Shown here: in pieces, positions 43,990 through 51,622 of the stretch
How positions within the stretch are numbered: the stretch's first letter is position 1
Layout of the letters: every line of letters begins with the position of its first letter
NCBI GenBank assembly: GCA_963663845.2
Contig: OY760650.2
Location: 3,224,001-3,288,000 of the forward strand
DNA from: Versatilivorator sp963663845
GTDB taxonomy: Bacteria > Acidobacteriota > Terriglobia > Versatilivoradales > Versatilivoraceae
DNA: 64,000 nt
Direction: 5' to 3'
The notes under the pieces: model-generated
Told to the model about the DNA's origin: nothing
The model's database searches: none
The model's input: only the letters and a program-made list of their open reading frames with translations
Position numbers and translations under genes: made by a program

Positions 43990-44772
43990 ATGGGAAATCG
44001 CCCCACCATCCTCTTCAGCCTGGCCCATCCCGACGACGAGAGCTTCATGGTGGCGGGCGTGTCCTGCAAGTATGGCGCCCGGGGAGTCCGGCTGGTGCTG
44101 GCCACCGCCACCCTGGGCGATGCCGGAAAGGTGGGAGATCCTCCCGTCTGTTCCAGAGAAGAGTTGCCCCGGGTGAGAGAGAGCGAGCTGCGCCGGGCGG
44201 TGGATCTTCTGGGCATCGATGCGCTCCACCTGCTGGGATACCGGGACAAACAGTTGTGTGACGCCGACCCGGCACAGATCCGGGAGCAGCTCGTCCGCCT
44301 GATTCGCCGCTACCGGCCGGCCCTGGTCATCACCTTCGACCCCAGCGGGTTCAACCGGCATCCCGACCATATCGCCATCAGCCGGTTCACCTCCGACGCC
44401 CTGGCGGCAGCCGCCGACCCCCGCTGGCTGCCGGAGGCCGGCCGGCCCCATCGAGTGCCACGGCTGCTGTGGACGCCGCCGCTGCGGCCCGAGGAGATCG
44501 GGGCCGGCCCGCCCCTGGGCGACCGGGCGGGCGTCGATTTCCTGATCGACATTCGGGCCTGGTCGGCCCGCAAGGCCGAGGCCCTGAGAGCCCACCGCAC
44601 CCAGCACCTCTCCATCAATCGCATCTGGTTCGATCGACCGGACCCGCAAGCCGCGCTCTCGAGCGAACCCTTCCGCCAGGCCTGGGGGCCGCCGCTGGCG
44701 TCGAGGCCTGAAACCGACCTGTTGGCGGGGATCGAAGCGGGGGAGGGAAGCGGGCCGGCCGATCGCGGGTAG
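43990..44772 (+). CDS. LmbE/PIG-L family deacetylase
   Basis: 260 residues, a typical size. The zinc site is FSLAHPDDESFMV (His13, Asp16) and NRHPDHIAIS (His127), with the catalytic Asp15 in the HPDDE motif. It removes N-acetyl groups from sugar conjugates such as GlcNAc derivatives; the substrate is unknown. No bacillithiol or mycothiol pathway partner is adjacent. Intact. Confidence 0.92.
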   Translation: MGNRPTILFSLAHPDDESFMVAGVSCKYGARGVRLVLATATLGDAGKVGDPPVCSREELPRVRESELRRAVDLLGIDALHLLGYRDKQLCDADPAQIREQLVRLIRRYRPALVITFDPSGFNRHPDHIAISRFTSDALAAAADPRWLPEAGRPHRVPRLLWTPPLRPEEIGAGPPLGDRAGVDFLIDIRAWSARKAEALRAHRTQHLSINRIWFDRPDPQAALSSEPFRQAWGPPLASRPETDLLAGIEAGEGSGPADRG

Positions 44773-44846
44773 CACAGCCCGCCGGAACATGCGGGAAGAC
44801 CGTCTATCCCACTCATTCTAAAAGGACTGTGGTTGCTGCCGGCGGC

Positions 44847-44876
44847 TTGACAGCCTCGTGGAAGCCTGCCTATAAT
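44847..44876 (+). promoter_or_regulatory. Consensus sigma-70 promoter of ssrA
   Basis: TTGACA at 44847-44852 and TATAAT at 44871-44876 are both perfect consensus, with an 18-bp spacer. The transcript would start near 44883, leaving a leader of about 40 nt to be removed by RNase P before the mature tmRNA end at 44924. Confidence 0.9.
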
Positions 44877-44923
44877 GGATCCACCTCAACCGCTGTCGAG
44901 TCTTCAGCGGGGCACACTCCCCT

Positions 44924-45282
44924 GGGGGCGAAAAGGTTTCGACGGGATTATCGAGGCTGAAGATGCGTGCCGAGGACCATCCCCTCGTTAAAAAGATGGA
45001 CCTAAACGTAACTGCTGATAACCAATTGGCACTTGCTGCTTAAGGAGACTTAAGTAGCCGTTCCCTCCGCTGATGCCTGTGCGGCGGATGTGGGGCGTCG
45101 ACTAACAGGCTAGCCGATGGCAGCCGTCCGGGAGCCGCCGGCGAAACTCACCGGTCTAGTCGCCAGGCACTCTTGCCGGTTCTCGATGTCGGGCGGCGAA
45201 CCCAAACAGGAACCGGATACGCACGTAGATTCTTCTCGCCAAGTAATTTCGGACGCGGGTTCGATTCCCGCCGCCTCCACCA
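44924..45282 (+). ncRNA. ssrA: tmRNA (transfer-messenger RNA)
   Basis: The 5' end GGGGGCGAAAAGGTTTCGAC pairs with CGCCTCC at the 3' end to form the tRNA-like acceptor stem, followed by discriminator A and an encoded CCA (45280-45282). The T-arm is GGGTTCGATTCCC. In the middle, codons GTA ACT GCT GAT AAC CAA TTG GCA CTT GCT GCT TAA (45008-45043) give a tag ending ADNQLALAA, with the resume codon at GTA, ACT or GCT. The tRNA-like domain plus mRNA-like tag and pseudoknot-forming stems are the standard one-piece tmRNA. It rescues stalled ribosomes together with SmpB. Length of 359 nt is normal. Confidence 0.97.
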
Positions 45283-45378
45283 CTCCAGTGCAGCAACCTG
45301 CCGACCCAAGACCTGCAAGAACCGAAAAGCAGGTCTGTATTTGCCGTGTGCTGGACTCTATCGAGCTATCTCCAAGGT
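45276..45378 (+). repeat. Left 103-bp direct repeat starting at the tmRNA CCA end (possible attachment site)
   Basis: TCCACCACTCCAG... through CTCCAAGGT matches 57677-57779 at about 90%, both copies 103 bp. The first seven bases are the tmRNA 3' end. ssrA 3' ends are common targets of tyrosine integrases, so this pair may mark the ends of a 12.4-kb genomic island. The homology beyond the tmRNA end is longer than a normal core att. Confidence 0.6.
45309..45336 (+). terminator. Probable ssrA terminator hairpin
   Basis: AGACCTGC and GCAGGTCT form a perfect 8-bp stem with a 12-nt loop, 27 bp after the tmRNA end, followed by GTATTT. The T-run is poor, so rho-independent strength is uncertain. Confidence 0.5.
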
Positions 45379-45477
45379 AATCCTCCAGTTCTTCGTCACA
45401 GTCATTCCCCACTTACCTTTTCGGTCGCCCTTTAACAGATGGGTGCCGAGCGTCAGCAGGTTCAAATCTTCTACTTT
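45379..45477 (-). pseudogene. higB fragment left by a deletion
   Basis: Codes (minus strand) VEDLNLLTLGTHLLKGDRKG and then KWGMTVTKNWRIT, nearly identical to residues 43-75 of the intact HigB at 58077-58355. The sequence then enters the 103-bp repeat with no higA. Comparison with the intact locus shows a 354-bp deletion with AAGGT at both breakpoints (57775-57779 and 58129-58133). No start codon of the original gene is left. Confidence 0.8.
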
Positions 45478-45601
45478 ATAACACGCAACCTGCAAGCCCC
45501 TGGAACACTGCGACTTGGCTCTTGAAACTGTCTTTGAGGGCGCCAAGCGCGCGCCAGCATACTCTGCGCGTCAGATAGGGGACGTTGTTGAATTAGTGGA
45601 A

Positions 45602-46567
45602 TTACTCTGTCTGGCGATTCTGCAAACTCTTGGCAATTGCGGAGAGGGAGACCCCTAAATGGCGAGCAACTTCCGCAAGCGACATCCCGAACTCTGCCAC
45701 TAACTGCTGTGCCAGCAAGGTTCTAGCCTTCGACACCGACCTTCGCCGACTACCCGCCCGCAGTTCCCGTGCGCTGACGCCAGCCTGCCGACAGACCCGC
45801 TCTATTAACTCGGCTATATCAGGCTGGTTTCGTCGCACCACAAGTTGTCGGCGTATTCGCTCTTCCGCTTCCCGCAGTACCGTGTCCACGAAGACCTCAC
45901 CGCCAAGAATCCGCCCATCCCCTGTTTTTTGCCGACTTCGGCCACGCACTACCGACCAGCCTCCTCCCGATCGGACCCGTCCGCCTCCATTCAGCTCAGG
46001 ACGCCGCTCCGGTCGCACACCCTCCGCTACAAATTCGCGATAGGCCTGTATGGCTCTATTGGCCGTTTTACCGAACCAACTCAGCACCCACTCCCGTTCT
46101 TGCCAACTCCCTGCTACCTCTCCCAACAGTACGCCATGCCCACTCCAGGGATAGCGCTCCAAATCGTCCAAAGTCCCGACCAGCCCGGCACGAATGGGAT
46201 TGAGATGGATGTAGCGGAGCAACTCCACAAAATAGGCGTCCTCCTCGCACACAATGGATTTATAGCGATTCTGAAACAGGTGCCCGTGACGCTGGTGGCG
46301 CCGATTGTAGGCTTGGGCATAGCCGGTCAAGAAGCGGCGCATCAACTGGGGTAACCCATCGGGACCGCTACGTAGCAATAGGTGGGCATGATTGGTCAAC
46401 AAGGCCCAACCATAGACGGCTGTCCTGCTCTGCATGGCCAAGGCACCCAAGCGCCGGACAAAATCGTGACGGTCTGCGTAATCGGTCACAATTGCCCGGC
46501 GCTCGATGCCACGCAGCATGACATGGTGCAGTGTGCCTGGAGTGTCCAGCCGTGCCTGGCGAGGCAT
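45602..46567 (-). CDS. REP-associated tyrosine transposase (RAYT, Y1_Tnp) with C-terminal DnaA-like helix-turn-helix
   Basis: 321 residues from MPRQARLDTPGTLHHVMLRGIE, with GGGAGAGAAG upstream. The HUH-type nuclease core shows LLTNHAHLLLRSG (His60, His62), GHLFQNRYKSIVCEED with the likely catalytic Tyr102, and LLRYIHLNPIRAGLV. The C-terminal 50-60 residues (ARTLLAQQLVAEFGMSLAEVARHLGVSLSAIAKSLQ) resemble the DnaA C-terminal DNA-binding domain fused to many RAYTs. RAYTs nick and move palindromic REP sequences in single-stranded form. Its stop lies inside the inverted end of the element. Confidence 0.93.
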   Translation of the reverse strand: MPRQARLDTPGTLHHVMLRGIERRAIVTDYADRHDFVRRLGALAMQSRTAVYGWALLTNHAHLLLRSGPDGLPQLMRRFLTGYAQAYNRRHQRHGHLFQNRYKSIVCEEDAYFVELLRYIHLNPIRAGLVGTLDDLERYPWSGHGVLLGEVAGSWQEREWVLSWFGKTANRAIQAYREFVAEGVRPERRPELNGGGRVRSGGGWSVVRGRSRQKTGDGRILGGEVFVDTVLREAEERIRRQLVVRRNQPDIAELIERVCRQAGVSARELRAGSRRRSVSKARTLLAQQLVAEFGMSLAEVARHLGVSLSAIAKSLQNRQTE

Positions 46568-47034
46568 TTCTTCTCTCCCTATTGGCGGTGACAACCTGGA
46601 AACTCAGCAGCAGTTCTTCGGTGACTCAGGAATGTCCGATACAGCACGCCTGCTGAATTCGAACCCGGGCGGTCTCCATCGAAAACCGGTAGAACCAAGC
46701 GACCGACGTGACGCCTGGAGAGGGAGGGAAAAACGGAAGGAAGACCCAGAGGGAAGACTCAGGATACCGTGGAGGGACTGCTTGGCGCAAGATTCGGCCG
46801 CGTTGGAGGCACTTGCGCTGAGGCGCTTTCTGGCTGCCGGTTGGGACCCGACAGGGGGCCTGGGGGCAGCGCGAGGGCTCCTGCAGCAGCCGGACAGGCT
46901 CCAAAGGGAGGTCGTGGCCGCGAAAAACGGTTTCCGTAAGCCCACAGGGCGCCATTCGGCGTCACCCCTCCCTCGGGCGGCTTGAACCGCCTCGGTTGGC
47001 TCTGCGGCGATGGCAGGGAGAAGAGAAGTCGAGG
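46568..47034. other. 467-bp spacer between RAYT and the nested transposase
   Basis: No recognised gene or RNA. An open frame across 46506-46985 on the plus strand is Arg/Gly-rich without family features and is treated as chance. The sequence is GC-rich with no obvious inverted end for the neighbouring IS. Confidence 0.4.
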
Positions 47035-48489
47035 CTATCCGGTATCGGCCAGGGGAACCGCACCGACCAGCGAACGCATGTAGGAGCGGCGCCCGGCCCG
47101 GGCCTGGGCCAGAGCCAGGGCCATCATTACCGTCATGGCCAGACCTACCCGCGCCGCCACCCGGCTGCGTCCCCGCAGAAAGTGCCGCTCGAACCCGAAG
47201 TCGTTGTCCAGCCGGCTGTAGATCCTCTCCAGGGCGCTACGGCGCCGATAGCCCCGCTTCCAGGAGGGGCTCCCGTAGGGGGTTGGAGTGAAGATGCGCC
47301 GATCCTGGGCGGCGAGGGGAATGCGCACGATGCGACCGTAGGCGCCCGCCCGCGTGCCCGCTGTCCGGTAGCAGAGCGTCTGCCCCTGGCACAGGCGACC
47401 GTAGGCCGCCGCCGGGCAGCGGTACTTCAGCGTCCCCCGCTTGGCCTCGAAGCCCTGGAAAGCCAGGCGCCGCTGACGCCCGCTGTGGGGGCAGAAGCAG
47501 TAGACCTCCCCCCTTTCGGTATGCACGATGGTGTCGGCCCGGTCTGGATAGAGCGGCCGCGTGATCGCCTCGCCGGCGTCTTGGCCCCCTTCCTGCCGCT
47601 CCTGCTTCCACAACTGCCGGGGTTCGATCAAGGGGCGGATGCCGTATTGGTCCCACAACTTCTCCTTCAACCCCCCGCTGTCGAGGCCCCGGTCGGCGCT
47701 GAACTCCCGGCACCGCTTCGCCAACTCCGGCGTCTCGGTAAAGACCTCCTCACTCATCGCCTCCAGTTCCTTCACCTCCGAGCGCGAGGCCCGCGTCACC
47801 CGGCAGGCCACCGGTATCTCATGGAGGGTGTCCGCAATCACGTGCACCCGGTAGCCGAACCAACTCTTCACCCTCCTCCACAGCTTCCCCGTCCTGCGGT
47901 CCTTCCCTCCCGTCTCGTGCTTCCCCCAGTCCGCCTCCGCATCCGATGCCTTCCCCGTCTTTCCCTTCTTCCTCCCGGTCGAATAACTCTTCAGCGCTTT
48001 CCCGTCGTAGCCGAGATGCTCCCCGAAGTCCTCCACCTCCTCCATCAACTCCTCCCGCAACTGCCGCATCATGGCCCCAATCAGTCCCTCTTCCTCCTCC
48101 ACTTTCACCACTGCACTGAGAAACCGAGAGAAGTTCCACGCCGACGGCACCCCGTCCCTCTTCTCCCGCTTCACCCCCGAAACCCCTCGCCTCTTCCCCC
48201 GCTTCCTCGGTCCCATCGGATCAAACCCGCACACGTCCAACAGCGCCGGGTTGCGCCTCAACTCCCGCAGCAACGACTCCACCGACACGTGCTGGAAGAC
48301 GATCCCCGCAATCAGCGCCCGCCACATCGCCCGGATCGGATAGTCGTCCCTCCCCCGTCCCCGGCGCTGCTCCAACGCCTTCAGCAACGCTTCGTCCGGC
48401 AGCGCCTTCAGCACCTTCTCCAGCCGCACCAGATCCGGGCGGGGTTCCACATCGTTCCAGGAAAACAAGGGCCGCGTTCCCTTCGCCAT
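47035..48489 (-). CDS. DDE transposase, IS4/IS1182-like
   Basis: 484 residues. N-terminal DUF772-like helical region (RDDYPIRAMWRALIAGIVFQHVSVESLLRELRRNPALLDVCGF), catalytic Asp in LGYDGKALKSYS, a second in FSADRGLDSGG, and the Glu in RRSALERIYSRLDNDFGFE, giving a complete DDE triad. A Cys-rich insert (VYCFCPHSGRQ ... LKYRCPAAAYGRLCQGQTLCY) fits the class with an added zinc-like loop. Appears intact. I could not identify terminal inverted repeats. Located inside the RAYT element. Confidence 0.88.
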   Translation of the reverse strand: MAKGTRPLFSWNDVEPRPDLVRLEKVLKALPDEALLKALEQRRGRGRDDYPIRAMWRALIAGIVFQHVSVESLLRELRRNPALLDVCGFDPMGPRKRGKRRGVSGVKREKRDGVPSAWNFSRFLSAVVKVEEEEGLIGAMMRQLREELMEEVEDFGEHLGYDGKALKSYSTGRKKGKTGKASDAEADWGKHETGGKDRRTGKLWRRVKSWFGYRVHVIADTLHEIPVACRVTRASRSEVKELEAMSEEVFTETPELAKRCREFSADRGLDSGGLKEKLWDQYGIRPLIEPRQLWKQERQEGGQDAGEAITRPLYPDRADTIVHTERGEVYCFCPHSGRQRRLAFQGFEAKRGTLKYRCPAAAYGRLCQGQTLCYRTAGTRAGAYGRIVRIPLAAQDRRIFTPTPYGSPSWKRGYRRRSALERIYSRLDNDFGFERHFLRGRSRVAARVGLAMTVMMALALAQARAGRRSYMRSLVGAVPLADTG

Positions 48490-49039
48490 GTCGCTTTCTC
48501 CCAGGGGCCAGTCTCAGAAATAACTTCAATGAAGTCTATCACATAGATATCCCAAAGACCAGCCTTCCCCTCCCCCCGCAACCGCCCGGATTGCCCCCTG
48601 TTTGTCTCCTCCCCAGCCACTCCATTCCACCCAATACCCTCTCCTGCTGTCCTTGGGGTGAAATCCCGCCTCCCTCCCCTTCCACAACCCTCCAAACCCT
48701 TGATAATCCTGCCTGCCCCTGGGGTAAAATCTTTTTGCACCCCTTCAAATCCCTTGACGGGCAAGGGATCCCAACAGCGCATGTGCCTCGCGTTGTGGGG
48801 ACAAATCGCGGTGTCAGTGCCTGCGAGTGGGCCGGAGCGCTCGGAAAGCCATCCGCTCGGCCGTTTTATTTGGTCGGGAATGAAGAGCTGGGAAAGTTAT
48901 TCCAGTAATTCAACAACGTCCCCTATGTCTCTCCCAACGTCCCCTATGTCTCTCCCCTAGGTCTCCCCGGCAAAAGGACCGGAGACTCCGGAAGCACCAC
49001 ATGCAAAAGTGAAGGGGCCGTGGAGCAGGACGGCGTCGT
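48490..49039. other. Spacer with repeated CGTCCCCTATGTC motifs
   Basis: Pyrimidine-rich stretch with GGGGTGAAATCCC and GGGGTAAAATC (about 48656-48732) as an imperfect direct repeat, then the right inverted end of the RAYT element (48896-48926) and a second CAACGTCCCCTATGTC at about 48934. No gene seen. Confidence 0.45.
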
Positions 49040-49290
49040 CAGGGCGTCAACAGGTCTGACGGCAACCCGGGAGTGGAAGTGGATGGAGTAGGGGAGGGTG
49101 CCAATCCCACAGGAGTCGTCCACGGAAGCGACCGGGTATCCGTGTGCGAGACGCATGATCCCACTGGAGAGCCGAGATGCGGGAAAACCGCACGTCCGGT
49201 TCGGAGAGCGGGGACTGGAAACGTGATAAGGGAGCCGGACTGAGGCCCGAAGCGAAAGCGACGGAATAGCCACCGGACCCTACAGTCAAC
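49040..49290 (+). mobile_element. Group II intron 3' remnant (domains IV-VI)
   Basis: GAGCCGAGATGCGGGAAAAC (49169-49188) followed by CGCACGTCCGGTTC matches the domain V consensus (GAGCCG..TGCG-GAAA-CGCACG..CGGTTC). Upstream sequence with GGGAGTGGAAGTGGATGGAG and GTCGTCCACGGAAGCGACCG resembles the end of domain IV in ORF-encoding introns. No reverse transcriptase remains, and the sequence differs from the intact intron at 34.95 kb. Confidence 0.75.
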
Positions 49291-49358
49291 GCGCCAGTCC
49301 TCGACTCTACACAACGTCCCCTATTTCCCACAAAGTCCCCTATGTCCCCCCCCAGCAA

Positions 49359-49706
49359 ATGAGGGTGGGACCGGAGCCGCCGGAGATTCTGAGCGCTCAA
49401 CGGTCCGACGTGGGGCGGTCCGTGCTGGCTGCCTGCGGTGTTCCTGTCGAGCTGGTGGAGTCCAAGTCCGGCAACGCGGACCGGGAGTCCTGGAGGCGGT
49501 TCCTGTTCGGCAGCATTGCCCCACTCGCGGCGCTGGTGGTGGAGGAGTTGCGGCGGAAGCTGGAAGTGCCGGACCTGAGCTTGTCCTTCAAAGAGTTGCG
49601 GGCGTCCGATCTGGCTGGAAGGGCTCGGGCGTTTCAGTCGATGGTTGCCAGCGGGATGGAGTCCGGGAAAGCTGCGGCGCTCAGCGGGCTGGTGATGGAG
49701 GGGTGA
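49359..49706 (+). pseudogene. Phage portal protein C-terminal fragment
   Basis: About 115 residues containing SWRRFLFGSIAPLAALVVEELRRKLEVPDLSLSFKEL and ASDLAGRARAFQSMVASGMESGKAAALSGL, which fit the C-terminal end of HK97-type portal proteins. A full portal is over 350 residues, so the N-terminal two-thirds is gone. The first part of the frame may be fortuitous. No other phage structural gene is present. Confidence 0.55.
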
Positions 49707-49722
49707 GGGGTTTTTTCTGGGG

Positions 49723-50115
49723 CTACTCCCCTTGCTGAGAAGTTGGCGGACTAAAACGTTTCTCACACGCTTCCTCATTGGCGCGCAGGAATTCAAGAAG
49801 GAATTCATCCATGAGCTGCGATATTGCGGACAATAATTTATCTGATCCGCGAGCTCGGCTTCCCGTAATACCTCTATGCCATGTGGTCGCAATACTTTCT
49901 TCGTTGGACAAGGGGTCATAAAGCACTTTAAAAAAACTCAGGCTTACGTGGTAGGCATCGCCTGCCACACTTACATTGACGTAGAGGAAGAACCCTGAGC
50001 TGCTGGTGTAGAGTTGAGCAGACCGCAGACGACTTTCCACGGCAGCTTGAATCGAGTCTCTTGTAAGACCGATCTCTTTGGCACCATTGGGCAATGTCTC
50101 TATGACAAGCCGCAT
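49723..50115 (-). CDS. Small protein of unknown function
   Basis: 130 residues, no signal peptide. Conserved-looking blocks ESRLRSAQLYTSSSGFFLYVNVSVAGDAYHVSLSF, LYDPLSNEESIATTWHRGITG and ISQLMDEFLLEFLRANEEAC suggest a real protein, perhaps a phage- or island-borne one. No family I can name. It lies just outside the IS at 50132, which may have displaced its promoter. Confidence 0.55.
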   Translation of the reverse strand: MRLVIETLPNGAKEIGLTRDSIQAAVESRLRSAQLYTSSSGFFLYVNVSVAGDAYHVSLSFFKVLYDPLSNEESIATTWHRGITGSRARGSDKLLSAISQLMDEFLLEFLRANEEACEKRFSPPTSQQGE

Positions 50116-50131
50116 CGGGCCGCAATCGGTA

Positions 50132-51616
50132 GAGCCTTTTACAAAAATCCTCAGATAGGGGGATTTTGTAAGGGGACAAGGTAGGAGAATAGGTCAAAAG
50201 AGGGACAAGACCACACTCTGTTGTATCATGAAGGTGCCGAAACCACATGATGAGCGGAGGTGAGACTTGTCCCTTAAAGAAACAGTATCACGACACTGGC
50301 TGAGGTTTCAACGAGAGCTGTTTCCGTTGGTGGAGGAAACTGTGGGGCCGCTGGGGGAGCGTTACCAGCGGCTGGTGCAGGTGCTGGAGTTGGTGAGGGT
50401 GGAGGAGTTGCTGCCCTCCAGTCGGGGCTGGCGGGGGCGGCCCTTGGAGGATCGGGCAGCGCTGGCGCGGGCTTTTCTGGCGAAGGCGGTGCTGAACCTG
50501 GAGACGACCCGGGCGTTGGTGGAGCGTGTGGGGAACGAGCCAAAGCTGCGCCGGCTATGCGGTTGGGAGAAGGCGGGGAGTGTGCCGAGCGAGTCGACCT
50601 TCTCGCGGGCCTTTGCGGAGTTTGCCGCCATTGACCTGACCAGGCGTCTGCACGAGGCGCTGTTGAAGGAGACGCTGGCGGGGCACTTGGCGGGGCACGT
50701 GTCGAGGGACTCGACGGCGATTGCGGGACGGGAAAAGCCAGCGCCCAAGGCGGCCCCGGCGGGGAAGCGGAAGCGTCGGCGGGGCCGTCCGCCAAAGGGC
50801 GAGCAACGACCCAAGGAGTTGAGCCGTCTCCAGCGGCAGGGGTCGATGACGCTGGAGGAGATGCTGAAGGAGTTGCCCAAGGGCTGCGACACCGGCGTCA
50901 AGTCAACCGGGAAGGGGTATCGGGAGAGATGGACCGGCTACAAGCTGCATATCGACGCCATCGACGGCGGGATACCGGTCAGTTGTCTGCTGACCTCGGC
51001 CTCGGTGCATGACTCTCAGGCGGCCATTCCGCTGGCGACGATGACGGCAAGGCGGGTGGACAGTCTCTACGACCTGATGGACAGCGCCTACGATGCGCCG
51101 GAGATCCGGGCCTACAGCGAGAAGCTGGGGCATGTGCCGATCATTGACACCAACCCCCGCAGGCGAGCGGATCTGAAAGCCGAGCGGAAGCGGGAGGCGC
51201 TGGCCCAGCGCTGTATCGGTCAGGTGTCCCCTGAGGCGCGGCGCTATCGGGAACGCTCCACCGTGGAGCGGGTCAATGGTCGGCTCAAGGAGGAGTTTGG
51301 CGGGCGACACGTGAGGGTGCGTGGCCCTGAGAAGGTGATGTGCCACCTGATGTTCGGCATCCTGGCGCTAACGGTGGAGCAGTTGATGCGCTTGACGCTC
51401 TGAGCGCGCCCCCACAGGTTCCCGAAAGGGCCGGAAAACACCCGCTTCCGGGCAGGCAGAGGGCAAGCTGCGTCCGCCTCCGGCGACCGCTGGCGATCCG
51501 GCCATCAGATCCGCCTGTTTCCGTTCAAAAGGGGCTTTGTGGTCAGGTCGTCACGGCTGCAACGTCGTGTTGGCCGTCACATTGACGCGCCCCACGAGGA
51601 ATTTTGCAAAAGGCTC
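50132..51616 (+). mobile_element. Insertion sequence with 19-bp terminal inverted repeats
   Basis: Left end GAGCCTTTTACAAAAATCC (50132-50150) and right end GGAATTTTGCAAAAGGCTC (51598-51616) match at 17 of 19 positions when one is reversed. 1485 bp, one transposase gene. No clear target duplication is visible. The same end sequence occurs alone or in small elements at 4769, 5206, 21154 and 27504. Confidence 0.85.
50267..51403 (+). CDS. DDE transposase of the IS at 50132-51616
   Basis: 378 residues with a TTG start preceded by GGAGGTGA. Transposase layout: N-terminal helical DNA-binding domain (to about 140), Asp148 in HVSRDSTAIAG, a Lys/Arg/Gly-rich linker (about 155-185), the segment WTGYKLHIDAIDGGIPVSCLLTSASVHD (about 222-249), Asp272/Asp276 in LYDLMDSAYDAP and Glu334 in RSTVERVNGRLKEEFGG. 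This is an IS4/IS5/IS1182-type DDE enzyme, and the triad looks complete, so it may be active. A fragment of a related transposase lies at 59471-59591. Confidence 0.92.
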   Translation: MSLKETVSRHWLRFQRELFPLVEETVGPLGERYQRLVQVLELVRVEELLPSSRGWRGRPLEDRAALARAFLAKAVLNLETTRALVERVGNEPKLRRLCGWEKAGSVPSESTFSRAFAEFAAIDLTRRLHEALLKETLAGHLAGHVSRDSTAIAGREKPAPKAAPAGKRKRRRGRPPKGEQRPKELSRLQRQGSMTLEEMLKELPKGCDTGVKSTGKGYRERWTGYKLHIDAIDGGIPVSCLLTSASVHDSQAAIPLATMTARRVDSLYDLMDSAYDAPEIRAYSEKLGHVPIIDTNPRRRADLKAERKREALAQRCIGQVSPEARRYRERSTVERVNGRLKEEFGGRHVRVRGPEKVMCHLMFGILALTVEQLMRLTL

Positions 51617-51622
51617 AGTGTA

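Larger units (their letters stand above)
45574..48926. mobile_element. RAYT-containing element with roughly 30-bp inverted ends, carrying a nested IS
   Basis: The left end ATAGGGGACGTTGTTGAATT (from 45575, then AGTGGAATTAC) is repeated in inverse orientation at 48896-48926 with about two mismatches. The element encloses the REP-associated tyrosine transposase and the DDE transposase at 47035. Further copies of CAACGTCCCCTAT occur at about 48930, 49311 and 57531 (reverse), as expected of a dispersed REP family mobilised by a RAYT. Confidence 0.65.

Noticed and set aside
44924..45282. tRNA genes
   Set aside because: The only GGTTCGATTCCC-type T-arm with CCA belongs to the tmRNA. GGTTCAAATC at about 45464 and 58215 is part of higB. 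No other tRNA found by eye.
45358..45546. Intact small protein around the HigB fragment
   Set aside because: Only the middle of HigB is present; start and partner are missing, so it is a remnant, not a gene.
46506..46985. 159-residue frame between the RAYT gene and the nested transposase
   Set aside because: No motif, composition like a chance frame in GC-rich DNA, and part overlaps the RAYT start.
47035..48489. Terminal inverted repeats for the nested DDE transposase
   Set aside because: No convincing short inverted pair close to the gene ends was found by eye.
49723..51616. Prophage
   Set aside because: Only one degraded portal fragment; no capsid, tail, terminase or integrase gene.
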